From Aestuariibacter sp. GS-14 (GTDB lineage Bacteria; Pseudomonadota; Gammaproteobacteria; Enterobacterales; Alteromonadaceae): DNA of 64,000 nucleotides. Positions 56,458 through 64,000 of this stretch are shown in pieces (position 1 is the first letter of the stretch; every line of letters starts with the position of its first letter). A model generated the notes under the pieces. The model saw nothing but the letters and a program-made list of their open reading frames with translations. It searched no databases and was not told where the DNA came from. Where the stretch lies: contig NZ_VHIP01000015.1 in NCBI RefSeq assembly GCF_006494365.1, forward strand, positions 1-64,000, in the 5' to 3' direction. The position numbers and the translations under genes were made by a program.

Positions 56458-57169
56458 CGCGTTTGTACCGACGTACATACCATTCGGTGCCCGCAATACT
56501 CAGCAAAATAGTGGCCATCCTGCAAAGGTTGGCCATTTGGTTGCCAATAGCAGTGGAGTCTACCTGCCAGAGCAACCAATAAGCATTCATAAGCGTATGC
56601 AGCGTGATCACAATCCACAGGTTATGGCCCCAGCGATAAAACAACCAGGCAAACCACAGGCCTCCAATGGCCGTAAACAGTGACGCGGTGGTAGCTTGCA
56701 CAAGGGTTGCGCCCTGAAACCAGTGCCCTAAACCAAAAACAACCGCGCCTATTAAGGCAGCAGGCACAAAGCGCCAACCTGCCATTGCAATGAGTAAGCC
56801 CACCAGAAAGCCCCGAAAGAAGAGTTCCTCAAAGAATCCGGGGATCAGGCTTTTGGTAACCAATGCAGTAATCGTCGGCGCGGAAAACTCAAAAAACACA
56901 GCCAGCCCAACTCCCATTGGCAGTGAAAACAGCAGGCCAGCTACAATGCCGGTTAGTGGCTGGTTCATCAGCCCAATTGCCCCTATGTATTGTGTGCGGT
57001 GTTTCAGCAAAACGCCTGCTACCAGCATGGCAACTAGCCAGCAAATATAAGGTATGGCGTAGCGAATTACGTATACATCCACTATTGGTTGTATTGCCTT
57101 GGTAGCGAAGATAGCTAAGGTAAATGCAGTTAAAATTACCGCTGTGCTGATTGCCTGGCCTTTTTCCAT
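56441..57169 (-). CDS. CPBP family intramembrane metalloprotease (CAAX/Abi type)
   Basis: 242 residues, about eight TM segments. Motifs: FFEELFFRG (EExxxR), FGLGHW (FxxxH) and HTLMNA (HxxxN), all intact. Relatives process prenylated or membrane proteins; the target here is unknown. GGAG seven bases before the ATG at 57169; the longer frame to 57244 is rejected. Overlaps the end of the CE2 gene, convergently. Confidence 0.9.
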   Translation of the reverse strand: MEKGQAISTAVILTAFTLAIFATKAIQPIVDVYVIRYAIPYICWLVAMLVAGVLLKHRTQYIGAIGLMNQPLTGIVAGLLFSLPMGVGLAVFFEFSAPTITALVTKSLIPGFFEELFFRGFLVGLLIAMAGWRFVPAALIGAVVFGLGHWFQGATLVQATTASLFTAIGGLWFAWLFYRWGHNLWIVITLHTLMNAYWLLWQVDSTAIGNQMANLCRMATILLSIAGTEWYVRRYKRVTASQ

Positions 57170-57432
57170 TTGATTGCTCCCATCCTGAATAATGAGTTCA
57201 CAGCCTATCGCTATTTGTACGCTGGCAAATGTGCCAAAAGTCACGCTGTGCCGATATTGAATTTACCCGGCGTGATTTGGCCGCGTTTGGCTAATCCAAG
57301 CCGGGTTAATAGAAATAGGCAAGTAGCCAAGACGATCGTTCTAACCCCCTACCTGTGTGCCGGATTAGTCTGTACACATACGAAATGGCGCAACCAGTAT
57401 TCTTTAATACAGTGCCACTTACGGAGAGCATT

Positions 57433-57960
57433 GTGACTAAGCAAAATCGTGTGTTAGGCAGTGTGTTAGCGGGCGGTGTCGCTACCACATTATCGGGCGC
57501 TGCTGCGGCAGCTTCAGCGGAAGATATGCTTGCTTCTCAAATTCATTATCCCGTTAGCGAGCACCAATTTTTTACCGGCCCGGAAGCGTACTTTACCGGT
57601 AAGGTAGAAGTAGAAATGCTGTTCCCACCCAATGAAACAGCGGCTTACTCTGGCGCTTATGTAACCTTTGAAGCAGGGGCTCGCACCGCATGGCACTCGC
57701 ATCCTGCCGGGCAGCATATGATTGTGATGACCGGTACTGCCCGTACTGGTACGCGCGACGGTAAGGTACTGGAATTTGGTCCTGGCGAAGCACTGTGGTG
57801 CCCGCCGGATATCGATCACTGGCACGGTGCGACACCCGACGCTCATATGAAACACCTGGTACTCACCGGCGTGAAAAACGGTGAAAACGTTGTGTGGAAA
57901 GAAAAGGTCTCCGACGCCGAGTACGGTGCGGATGTTAAGGCAGAAAAGCAGGCAGAATAG
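57433..57960 (+). CDS. Secreted cupin-domain protein
   Basis: 175 residues. Possible signal or TAT-like N-terminus (MTKQNRVLGSVLAGGVATTLSGAAAAASA), then a single cupin: RTAWHSHPAGQHMIVMTGTARTGTRDG (metal His residues) and PPDIDHWHGATPDAHMKHL. Resembles carboxymuconolactone-decarboxylase-type or quercetinase-like small cupins often beside AraC regulators. GTG at 57433 with GGAG six bases upstream. 63 bases before the araC-type gene. Confidence 0.82.
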   Translation: MTKQNRVLGSVLAGGVATTLSGAAAAASAEDMLASQIHYPVSEHQFFTGPEAYFTGKVEVEMLFPPNETAAYSGAYVTFEAGARTAWHSHPAGQHMIVMTGTARTGTRDGKVLEFGPGEALWCPPDIDHWHGATPDAHMKHLVLTGVKNGENVVWKEKVSDAEYGADVKAEKQAE

Positions 57961-58023
57961 TCACCTGTTCACTACCCTTAGAACGAAAGGTTGTACTTAA
58001 GATAAAACGGGTAAGGTATTACA

Positions 58024-58929
58024 ATGGTATTACAGAGTTTACAACAATCCATGGCCGCCACGCTTACTCGGCTGCAGGCCGATGAAGGGGATATCGGAAC
58101 CGCTATCCCGGGGTTACTGTTGTTTCGCCGTAATCAACCATCTGATCCCGCTTTTTGCCTGGTAGAGCCCAGTATTGTGTTAGTGGCTCAGGGCCGAAAA
58201 CAAATGGTGGCGGGCGGGGCTGCCTATCCCTATGACACCAGCACGTTTATCGTGAACTCGGTCGATTTACCTGCCAGTTCGCAAGTAATTGAAGCCAGCC
58301 CGGATGCCCCCTGCGTGGGATTGGTGCTAAAACTGGATTTCCGATTGCTGGCCGATCTGGTGTCTCAGGTAAATACGCCGGTAGTGGATGACGGCGCTGT
58401 GAAAGGTATAAGCGCAAGCTTAGGCACCATGACGCCAAAGTTGTTCTCGCCACTTACCAGGTTAGTGGAATTGTTGGAAGAGCCTGATGCTATTGACGTG
58501 ATGGCGCCTATGCTGAAGCGCGAAATTCACTTTCGGCTGTTACAAAGCGACAAAGCCGCCATGCTGATGCACATAGCGTCATTCGACAGTCAGGCATTCC
58601 GGGTATCGAAAGCCATTAACTGGCTGAAACAGCATTTTAATTCCATGGTGCGGGTAGAAACACTGGCTAGCATGGCGAGTATGAGCCAGCCCACGTTTCA
58701 TCTGCATTTCCGGCAGCTTACCGGTATGAGCCCGTTGCAGTATCAAAAATGGCTGCGGCTAAACGAAGCTAAACGCCTGATGATGAACAGTCAGTGCGAT
58801 GCCTCTACTGCTGCCTTTGAGGTGGGATATGAAAGCCCGTCCCAATTCAGCCGGGAGTACCGGCGGATGTTTGGTGTGCCGCCCCGGGCCGATTTAGCTC
58901 AGGTACGAAAAAACAGCTCCCTCGTTTAA
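58024..58929 (+). CDS. AraC family transcriptional regulator
   Basis: 301 residues. The N-terminal AraC_N cupin domain (FRRNQPSDPAFCLVEPSIVLVAQGRKQM, YDTSTFIVNSVDLPASSQVIEA) and the C-terminal double HTH (VETLASMASMSQPTFHLHFRQLTGMSPLQYQKWLRLNEAKRLM, ESPSQFSREYRRMFG) are complete. Probably controls the cupin gene before it and the MFS gene after it. Confidence 0.92.
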   Translation: MVLQSLQQSMAATLTRLQADEGDIGTAIPGLLLFRRNQPSDPAFCLVEPSIVLVAQGRKQMVAGGAAYPYDTSTFIVNSVDLPASSQVIEASPDAPCVGLVLKLDFRLLADLVSQVNTPVVDDGAVKGISASLGTMTPKLFSPLTRLVELLEEPDAIDVMAPMLKREIHFRLLQSDKAAMLMHIASFDSQAFRVSKAINWLKQHFNSMVRVETLASMASMSQPTFHLHFRQLTGMSPLQYQKWLRLNEAKRLMMNSQCDASTAAFEVGYESPSQFSREYRRMFGVPPRADLAQVRKNSSLV

Positions 58930-59043
58930 CTCATATCCGTTAGTACACCGTTCAGTACCTCTATGTGTTGGAAGCCAGCGATGATCGTTTGCTTCAGCCT
59001 GTGGTGCTGCGAATCGGTCTTCATTCCACCCCAAGAGGTAATC

Positions 59044-60258
59044 ATGCAGACACACCAATCGAGTCTCGACACGCCAGTAGATGAGCAGCCTGAAACACTG
59101 CAACCCGCCTATTGGAGCGGTGTCTTTGCAATGTCGCTCTGCGTATTTGCTTTAATTGCCTCTGAGTTTATGCCGGTGAGTTTGCTAACCCCTATTGCCA
59201 GTGCTTTTACGGTATCTGAAGGTCTGGTTGGGCAAGGCATTGCGATTTCTGGCGCATTGGCCGTGATAACCAGTTTATTTATTCCGGTGATTGCCGGTGG
59301 ATTCGATCGCAAGTATCTATTACTCGGCATGACAGCGCTAATGGGCGTGTCGGGCGCAGTAATTGCGCTGTCGGGTAACTATTTTACGTATATGCTGGGT
59401 CGGGCATTAATCGGCGTCGTGGTTGGCGGCTTTTGGTCGATGTCGGCGGCAGCCGCTATGCGTTTGGTGCCAGCGCACAAAGTACCCCGTGCGCTGGCCA
59501 TTTTTAATGGTGGCAATGCACTGGCAATGATTGTAGCGGCACCACTCGGCGCGTATTTGGGCGCAGTAATGGGCTGGCGGGGCGCGTTCTTCTGCCTGGT
59601 GCCCTTGTCTGTGATTACGTTCGCCTGGCAGTGGCGCAGTTTGCCGCTCATGCCAGCAGAGCCATCCGCCCATAAAGGCAATCCTGCACTCCAGGTTATT
59701 GGATTACTTTCCCGCCGCCACGTGTTTATTGGCTCCCTGGCGGTGGGCACGTTTTTCATGGGGCAATTTGTTTTGTATACCTATCTTCGGCCATTTCTTG
59801 AATCTGCCCTGGGGGCAAGCGTTCAAACCATTTCTACCATTTTACTCATTATGGGGGCAGCCGGTTTTGTAGGCACGTCGTTGGTGAATCGCGTGCTGGC
59901 AAAAAGCGTGAATAACACGCTGATTGTCATACCGCTACTAATGGCTTTGGTGGCTGTACTGATCATTAGCATGCAAGGTGCGTTTATTCCTGTGGTGGCA
60001 CTGTTGGCGATATGGGGCTTTATTGCTACTGCCGCGCCTGTTGGCTGGTGGGCCTGGCTCACCCACAACCTACCCAACGACGCGGAAGCGGGTGGCGGCT
60101 TGCTGGTGGCCGTTATTCAGTTGTCTATTGCGCTTGGCTCAACCTTGGGTGGGCTGTTGTTCGATATGAGTGGCTATGTGCCCACCTTTGCTGTGAGTGC
60201 GGCTATATTAACGGTGGCTGCTGCGTTGGCATTCACGGTATCCAAGAATCTGAATTAA
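59044..60258 (+). CDS. MFS drug/sugar efflux-type transporter
   Basis: 404 residues, 12 predicted TM segments. SEFMPVSLLTPIASAFTVSEGLVGQ is the start typical of the DHA1 family around NepI/SotB; GFDRKYLLL is the loop-2 motif, and LGRALIGVVVGGFWSMSAAAAMRLVP is typical TM4. AAGAGG sits before the ATG at 59044. Substrate unknown. 115 bases after the araC-type gene on the same strand, probably its target. Confidence 0.88.
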   Translation: MQTHQSSLDTPVDEQPETLQPAYWSGVFAMSLCVFALIASEFMPVSLLTPIASAFTVSEGLVGQGIAISGALAVITSLFIPVIAGGFDRKYLLLGMTALMGVSGAVIALSGNYFTYMLGRALIGVVVGGFWSMSAAAAMRLVPAHKVPRALAIFNGGNALAMIVAAPLGAYLGAVMGWRGAFFCLVPLSVITFAWQWRSLPLMPAEPSAHKGNPALQVIGLLSRRHVFIGSLAVGTFFMGQFVLYTYLRPFLESALGASVQTISTILLIMGAAGFVGTSLVNRVLAKSVNNTLIVIPLLMALVAVLIISMQGAFIPVVALLAIWGFIATAAPVGWWAWLTHNLPNDAEAGGGLLVAVIQLSIALGSTLGGLLFDMSGYVPTFAVSAAILTVAAALAFTVSKNLN

Positions 60259-60432
60259 TTAAATTTACCTCAACCACTGGCACAGGGTTGCCATACAACA
60301 ATGTATAGACTAAACCTAATAAACAAAGGTAAGCCGTTGTGGTATGCATAATTGATATTATGAGACCAGCAACCTTCTGACCTTCAGTGGTTTACGTTAT
60401 TCTGCGTGTCTTAGCTACAAGGACGGTTAGCG

Positions 60433-60516
60433 ATGATCTATAAGCCCAGAGGCAGTCTTCGCGTACCTTTTTTAAGAGGTGCAGGTATTGAAATCTCATT
60501 CGTTAGATCATTTTAA
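60433..60516 (+). CDS. Possible 27-residue leader ORF overlapping the GGDEF-EAL start
   Basis: ATG with AAGGA ten bases upstream, 27 codons (MIYKPRGSLRVPFLRGAGIE...), stop 28 bases past the TTG start of the next gene. It might couple or restrain translation of the downstream gene. No conservation evidence, so weak. Confidence 0.25.
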   Translation: MIYKPRGSLRVPFLRGAGIEISFVRSF

Positions 60517-62914
60517 AGCACTGGTTAGCTCTTCTTCCGATGCCATTATCAGTAAAACGCTGGATGGCACTGTAACCAGTTGGAATGCGGCTGCAGAACG
60601 CATTTTTGGTTATACCGAGGCCGAAATGCTTGGCCAGAAAATGCTGGTGCTGTTTCCACAAGCATTGCTTCACGAAGAAGATCGTATTTTGGATGCCATA
60701 CGCAGTGGCAACACCATTGAGCATTTTCGTACTGCGCGTATTCACAAGTGCGGCAGAACAATCGACGTTTCCGTTACGATTTCACCTATTTACGATCACA
60801 AACACCGCATCATGGGTGCGTCTATCATTGCTCGCGATGTCACCGAGCACATGTCATTGCATCGCAAAGCCATTCATTTTGAATCCATAGTACAAAATTC
60901 CGACGACGCTATTGTGGGTAAAACCCTGGATGGCATTGTGGAAAGCTGGAACAAAAGCGCCGAAAGAATCTTCGGATACACGGCCATTGAGATGATAGGC
61001 GAAAGCATTTTGAAGTTGTTCCCCGAGGACCGCCTGGCAGAAGAAAAAGTCATTATTAACAAAGTGGCGCAGGGTGAAACCGTTGATCATTTCAGAACAC
61101 AACGGCTACATAAAAATGGTGACCTTATTGATTTATCGGTAACCGTGTCACCTATAAAAGATCTGGAAGGCCGGGTGATTGGCGCATCAAAAATTGCTCG
61201 TGATGTCACTCGGCAGGTACTGTCTGAGCACCAGTTACTGCAGTTTCAGGCCCTTATTGAATCGTCGGAAGACGCCATTATCAGTAAGAGCCTGGATGGT
61301 CGCATTACCACCTGGAATAAAGCAGCCGAGCGCCTGTTTGGATACACCGAAGCGGAAGCGGTAGGGCAAAATATTGTCATGTTATTTCCGGAGGAGCGAT
61401 TGGCCGAAGAAGACAAACTAATGAAGAGTTTGTTGGCCGGCAAATCCATAAGGCACTTCAGAACCACGCGCCTTACCAAAAGCGGTGAGAGGGTTTTTGT
61501 GTCGGTTACCTTGTCACCTATCCGGGATAAAGCCAAAAACATCACCGGCGTATCGAAGATAGTGCGCGATGTATCCTACGAAATAGAACAGGAAAAAGTG
61601 GTGTGGCGGCTTGCCAACTACGACAGCCTTACCAACTTATTCAACCGTACTGGCATGACCGCCTGTATAGAAGAGCTGGTGCAGCTTTCCATTGTCAGGC
61701 AGCGCAAGTTCGCATTGCTGTACCTCGATTTGGATGGGTTTAAGGCCTATAACGACAAATTCGGTCACGACTTCGGCGACCGTTTGCTTATTGCAGTAGC
61801 AGAAAAACTGCGAAAAGCGGTGCGCAGTTCTGATGAAGTTGGCCGCCTGGGAGGCGATGAGTTTGTTGTGTGCATGATGGGATTTGAAACCATTAAGCAC
61901 ATTCAGGTCACCATAGAAAATATCATCGGTGCCATCCACAGTATCGACGTTATTGATGATGTGGACATTTCGCTTACGGCCAGTATCGGTATTGCGATTT
62001 TCCCCGAAGATGGTCGAAGCTGCCAAACGTTGATCAGCCGGGCTGATCACGCCATGTACAGTGCAAAAAGTAAAGGCAAGGACACCTTTGAGTTTTACTC
62101 TGGTGTAATTGAAACGTCTATTCAGCAAGACAACTCCATGGTGAAAGAACTGCGTGATGCCATTGCTCACAATGGCCTTGAGCTGCGGTTTCAGCCGCAA
62201 GTTAACGCCAGCACACTGGAAGTGAAAAAAGTAGAAGTGCTGGTGCGCTGGAATCATCCCCAATTGGGCTTTGTCCCACCGGATACCTTTATTCCGCTAG
62301 CGGAAAAATATGGCCTGATCCGGGATTTGGATGCCTGGGTGATGGATGCGGCGTTAGAAAAGCTGGTGAAGTGGACAGGATTGTTCGGTATGGACTTTCA
62401 GGTGTCGCTGAATAAATCAGCTTATGAGCTGGTGGACGCGGAATTATCCATAAGCCAAATCCGCAATAAATTGCACGCCGTTGGCCTATGCGGCGAAAAC
62501 ATCATTATTGAGCTTACCGAACGCGCATTAATGGTTGACCCGGAAAGTGCGGAGAAAACCCTGAGGCAATTTACGGCGATGGGTATAGAGCTTGCCATCG
62601 ATGACTTTGGCACGGGATATTCTTCGTTGGCTTACCTTAAATACTTCCCGGTGAAATACCTCAAACTGGATAAAACCTTTGTACACGCGTTCCAGCACAG
62701 CGAGACCGACAGAGTGTTGGTAGAAGGCGTACTGAATATAGCCAAACAACTGGGCATAGCGGTGGTGGCCGAAGGCGTGGAAACCGCAGAGCAGGTAGCC
62801 TTACTGAATGAACTGAATTGCGAATACTATCAGGGCTACTACTTTGCCAAACCCCTCACAGCCGACGAGCTGGAGAGTTTTGTGTTAGAAAAATGTGCCA
62901 ATAAGGGGCACTAG
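60488..62914 (+). CDS. PAS-PAS-PAS-GGDEF-EAL c-di-GMP protein
   Basis: 808 residues, cytoplasmic. Three tandem PAS domains with nearly the same sequence (SSDAIISKTLDG, NSDDAIVGKTLDG, SSEDAIISKSLDG; each with W N..AER.FGYT), then GGDEF with intact GGDEF near 453-457 and an RSSD inhibitory site, and EAL with EVL, LNK, ELTE, DDFGTGYS, KLD and AEGVE, so both activities look possible. A TTG at 60488 follows AAGAGG at eight bases; GTG at 60479 overlaps that site. Redox, light or ligand input cannot be told from PAS alone. Confidence 0.92.
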   Translation: MKSHSLDHFKALVSSSSDAIISKTLDGTVTSWNAAAERIFGYTEAEMLGQKMLVLFPQALLHEEDRILDAIRSGNTIEHFRTARIHKCGRTIDVSVTISPIYDHKHRIMGASIIARDVTEHMSLHRKAIHFESIVQNSDDAIVGKTLDGIVESWNKSAERIFGYTAIEMIGESILKLFPEDRLAEEKVIINKVAQGETVDHFRTQRLHKNGDLIDLSVTVSPIKDLEGRVIGASKIARDVTRQVLSEHQLLQFQALIESSEDAIISKSLDGRITTWNKAAERLFGYTEAEAVGQNIVMLFPEERLAEEDKLMKSLLAGKSIRHFRTTRLTKSGERVFVSVTLSPIRDKAKNITGVSKIVRDVSYEIEQEKVVWRLANYDSLTNLFNRTGMTACIEELVQLSIVRQRKFALLYLDLDGFKAYNDKFGHDFGDRLLIAVAEKLRKAVRSSDEVGRLGGDEFVVCMMGFETIKHIQVTIENIIGAIHSIDVIDDVDISLTASIGIAIFPEDGRSCQTLISRADHAMYSAKSKGKDTFEFYSGVIETSIQQDNSMVKELRDAIAHNGLELRFQPQVNASTLEVKKVEVLVRWNHPQLGFVPPDTFIPLAEKYGLIRDLDAWVMDAALEKLVKWTGLFGMDFQVSLNKSAYELVDAELSISQIRNKLHAVGLCGENIIIELTERALMVDPESAEKTLRQFTAMGIELAIDDFGTGYSSLAYLKYFPVKYLKLDKTFVHAFQHSETDRVLVEGVLNIAKQLGIAVVAEGVETAEQVALLNELNCEYYQGYYFAKPLTADELESFVLEKCANKGH

Positions 62915-63032
62915 GCGTACATGAATACTCTGGCTATACAGCACTCAGTTATATGCTTAACATAGCAGGCAATGTTAACTATGGGTAGTGAGCGGCGTTT
63001 GTGCACGTTGGTCATCACTGGGAAGGTATGTT

Positions 63033-64000
63033 TTGACAAAGTACAACGTTGCCCTGGGGTGTGGGTACTTTGCCATTTTCTTTGTGAGCCATGGCATTGG
63101 CACACTGGCTATTCCGTACTATCAAATGACGTTGGGGGTTGATCCACTATTGCTTGGGGTGGTGTTAACCATTCCGGTATTTGTGTCTGCGTTAATCAGC
63201 CCTTGGGTGGCGAATGTTATTGATGCCATTGCGCCACTAAAACACAGTCAGCGCATGTTGCTGATTGGCTCAGGTTGGATTTGTGCTGCAGCCTATGCCG
63301 CGATGTGGGCTGTACCAGTGCATTGGAGCGTCAACCAAAGCATTGCGTATTTGCTGGCGTGTTCACTGGTATTCTATTTCTTTGCTACCTTCATGACGGT
63401 GATCATGCGGTGTCAGGCGATGGAGGCCACCTCCGATACGCACGGCATTACCTCGGTGATGGGATTCACTTCCGTATTTGAAAAACTCGGTTCCATTCTG
63501 TATTTCTGGTTGTTTCCGTTGGCGCAATCCAAGTTGTTTAGCTCGCTGGCTGTGGGTATGAAAACCATTGGCTTGTGGGTGGCAGTGCTGCTGATTGGTG
63601 TGCTTTCTACTCTGGCAGGGATATGGGGAAAGTCGCGTAATGTTACAGCGATTGCTTCCCAGGTATTCAGTACCGAAAAATCGGTACCGTTTAACCCACA
63701 ACTGTTGAAGCAAATAAATCTGCTGTTTGTGGTTACCGTGCTGCAATTTGGGTTAATTGGGGCCTGTATCAATGTCGATTTTTATTTGCTGGTGTACTTT
63801 GTTGAGGGCGGTGACATTGCCCAGGGGGCGTTCTGGAAGGGCTATTTGTCTACAGCCTATGCGGTAATGGGGCTCGTTACGATTCCTGTAATTGTGAAAG
63901 CAGGGAATAGGTTTGGTAAGAAACAAACCCTGTTTGCTATTTACCTCATCAACTGTATCAATGCCATGTTTAAATGGGTGTTGTATCAGCCCGATATGGA
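63033..64000 (+). CDS. MFS-type membrane transporter, 5' part (runs off the window)
   Basis: About 322 residues seen, open at the right end. TTG start at 63033 preceded by GGGAAGG. Begins MTKYNVALGCGYFAIFFVSHG; hydrophobic segments follow (LLGVVLTIPVFVSALISPWVA, MLLIGSGWICAAAYAAMW, LLFVVTVLQFGLIGACINV). GITSVMGFTSVFEKLGSILYF and the layout recall the GPH (glycoside-pentoside-hexuronide):cation symporters, tentative. Sugar uptake would fit the carbohydrate-active genes at 52.7-56.5 kb. Confidence 0.75.
   Translation, partial: MTKYNVALGCGYFAIFFVSHGIGTLAIPYYQMTLGVDPLLLGVVLTIPVFVSALISPWVANVIDAIAPLKHSQRMLLIGSGWICAAAYAAMWAVPVHWSVNQSIAYLLACSLVFYFFATFMTVIMRCQAMEATSDTHGITSVMGFTSVFEKLGSILYFWLFPLAQSKLFSSLAVGMKTIGLWVAVLLIGVLSTLAGIWGKSRNVTAIASQVFSTEKSVPFNPQLLKQINLLFVVTVLQFGLIGACINVDFYLLVYFVEGGDIAQGAFWKGYLSTAYAVMGLVTIPVIVKAGNRFGKKQTLFAIYLINCINAMFKWVLYQPDM

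Noticed and set aside
63363-63772. Minus-strand frames at the right end
   Set aside because: They oppose a continuous MFS-like frame with clear TM segments and a ribosome site.

Overview
The window looks like chromosomal DNA of a marine gammaproteobacterium of the Alteromonadales (Alteromonadaceae-like). This is inferred from gene order (coaBC/radC ... rpmB-rpmG-mutM-coaD, kbl-tdh, glpE-glpG, fliL-like/ubiA, rep, cytochrome c5), from three large GGDEF/EAL proteins, and from polysaccharide-active enzymes. No phage, IS element or CRISPR array is seen. The first bases look like the 3' end of a 5S rRNA with its terminator, so an rRNA operon probably lies just to the left.

Layout. 1-6.6 kb: rrn end, a pair of REP-like repeats, a periplasmic solute-binding-like protein, and the SOS mutagenesis cassette imuA-imuB-dnaE2 behind a near-consensus LexA box. 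6.6-19.6 kb: housekeeping genes (DUF1820, TetR, slmA, coaBC, radC, rpmB, rpmG, mutM, coaD, kdkA, a family 9 glycosyltransferase). A four-gene yjbEFGH-like exopolysaccharide operon sits between radC and rpmB; its first gene encodes a protein with 12 Gly-Asp repeats and is followed by an intra-operon terminator. 19.7-23.8 kb: a tightly coupled trio of PstS-like protein, outer-membrane barrel and transmembrane GGDEF-EAL protein. 24-34.7 kb: kbl-tdh, glpE-glpG, a FliL-like gene, ubiA, ubiK, rep, a GAF-GAF-GGDEF-EAL protein whose EAL motif is partly eroded, and cytochrome c5.

34.8-46.8 kb: a secreted SxxK hydrolase; a tRNA-Arg(CCG) gene flanked on both sides by hairpin-rich units that each duplicate one end of the tRNA; an ECF sigma factor convergent with a transmembrane Ser/Thr kinase with TPR-like repeats; a 1091-residue secreted protein and a VWA-domain protein; and a three-gene operon ending in a lipoprotein and starting with a PEP-CTERM-like protein. 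47-51.8 kb: a co-directional, AT-richer (by eye) cassette of methyltransferase, a PLD nuclease-SF2 helicase-UmuD-like peptidase-DUF3427 fusion, and a NERD-domain membrane protein. I consider this the best candidate for an undescribed (probably DNA-defence) system. Its central protein carries a Cys-Gly site, a Ser and a Lys placed much as in UmuD, suggesting a self-cleaving switch inside a helicase-nuclease.

52-64 kb: DUF3010, a GH9 glycanase next to a CE2-type esterase, a CPBP protease, a cupin/AraC/MFS group, a triple-PAS GGDEF-EAL protein and the 5' part of a further MFS transporter cut by the window end.

Functional themes are DNA damage response (imuABC, mutM, radC, rep, the UmuD-like fusion), envelope polysaccharide and LPS work (yjb operon, kdkA, GT9, GH9/CE2), and c-di-GMP control (three multidomain proteins). 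All assignments come from reading the sequence. No database search was run.
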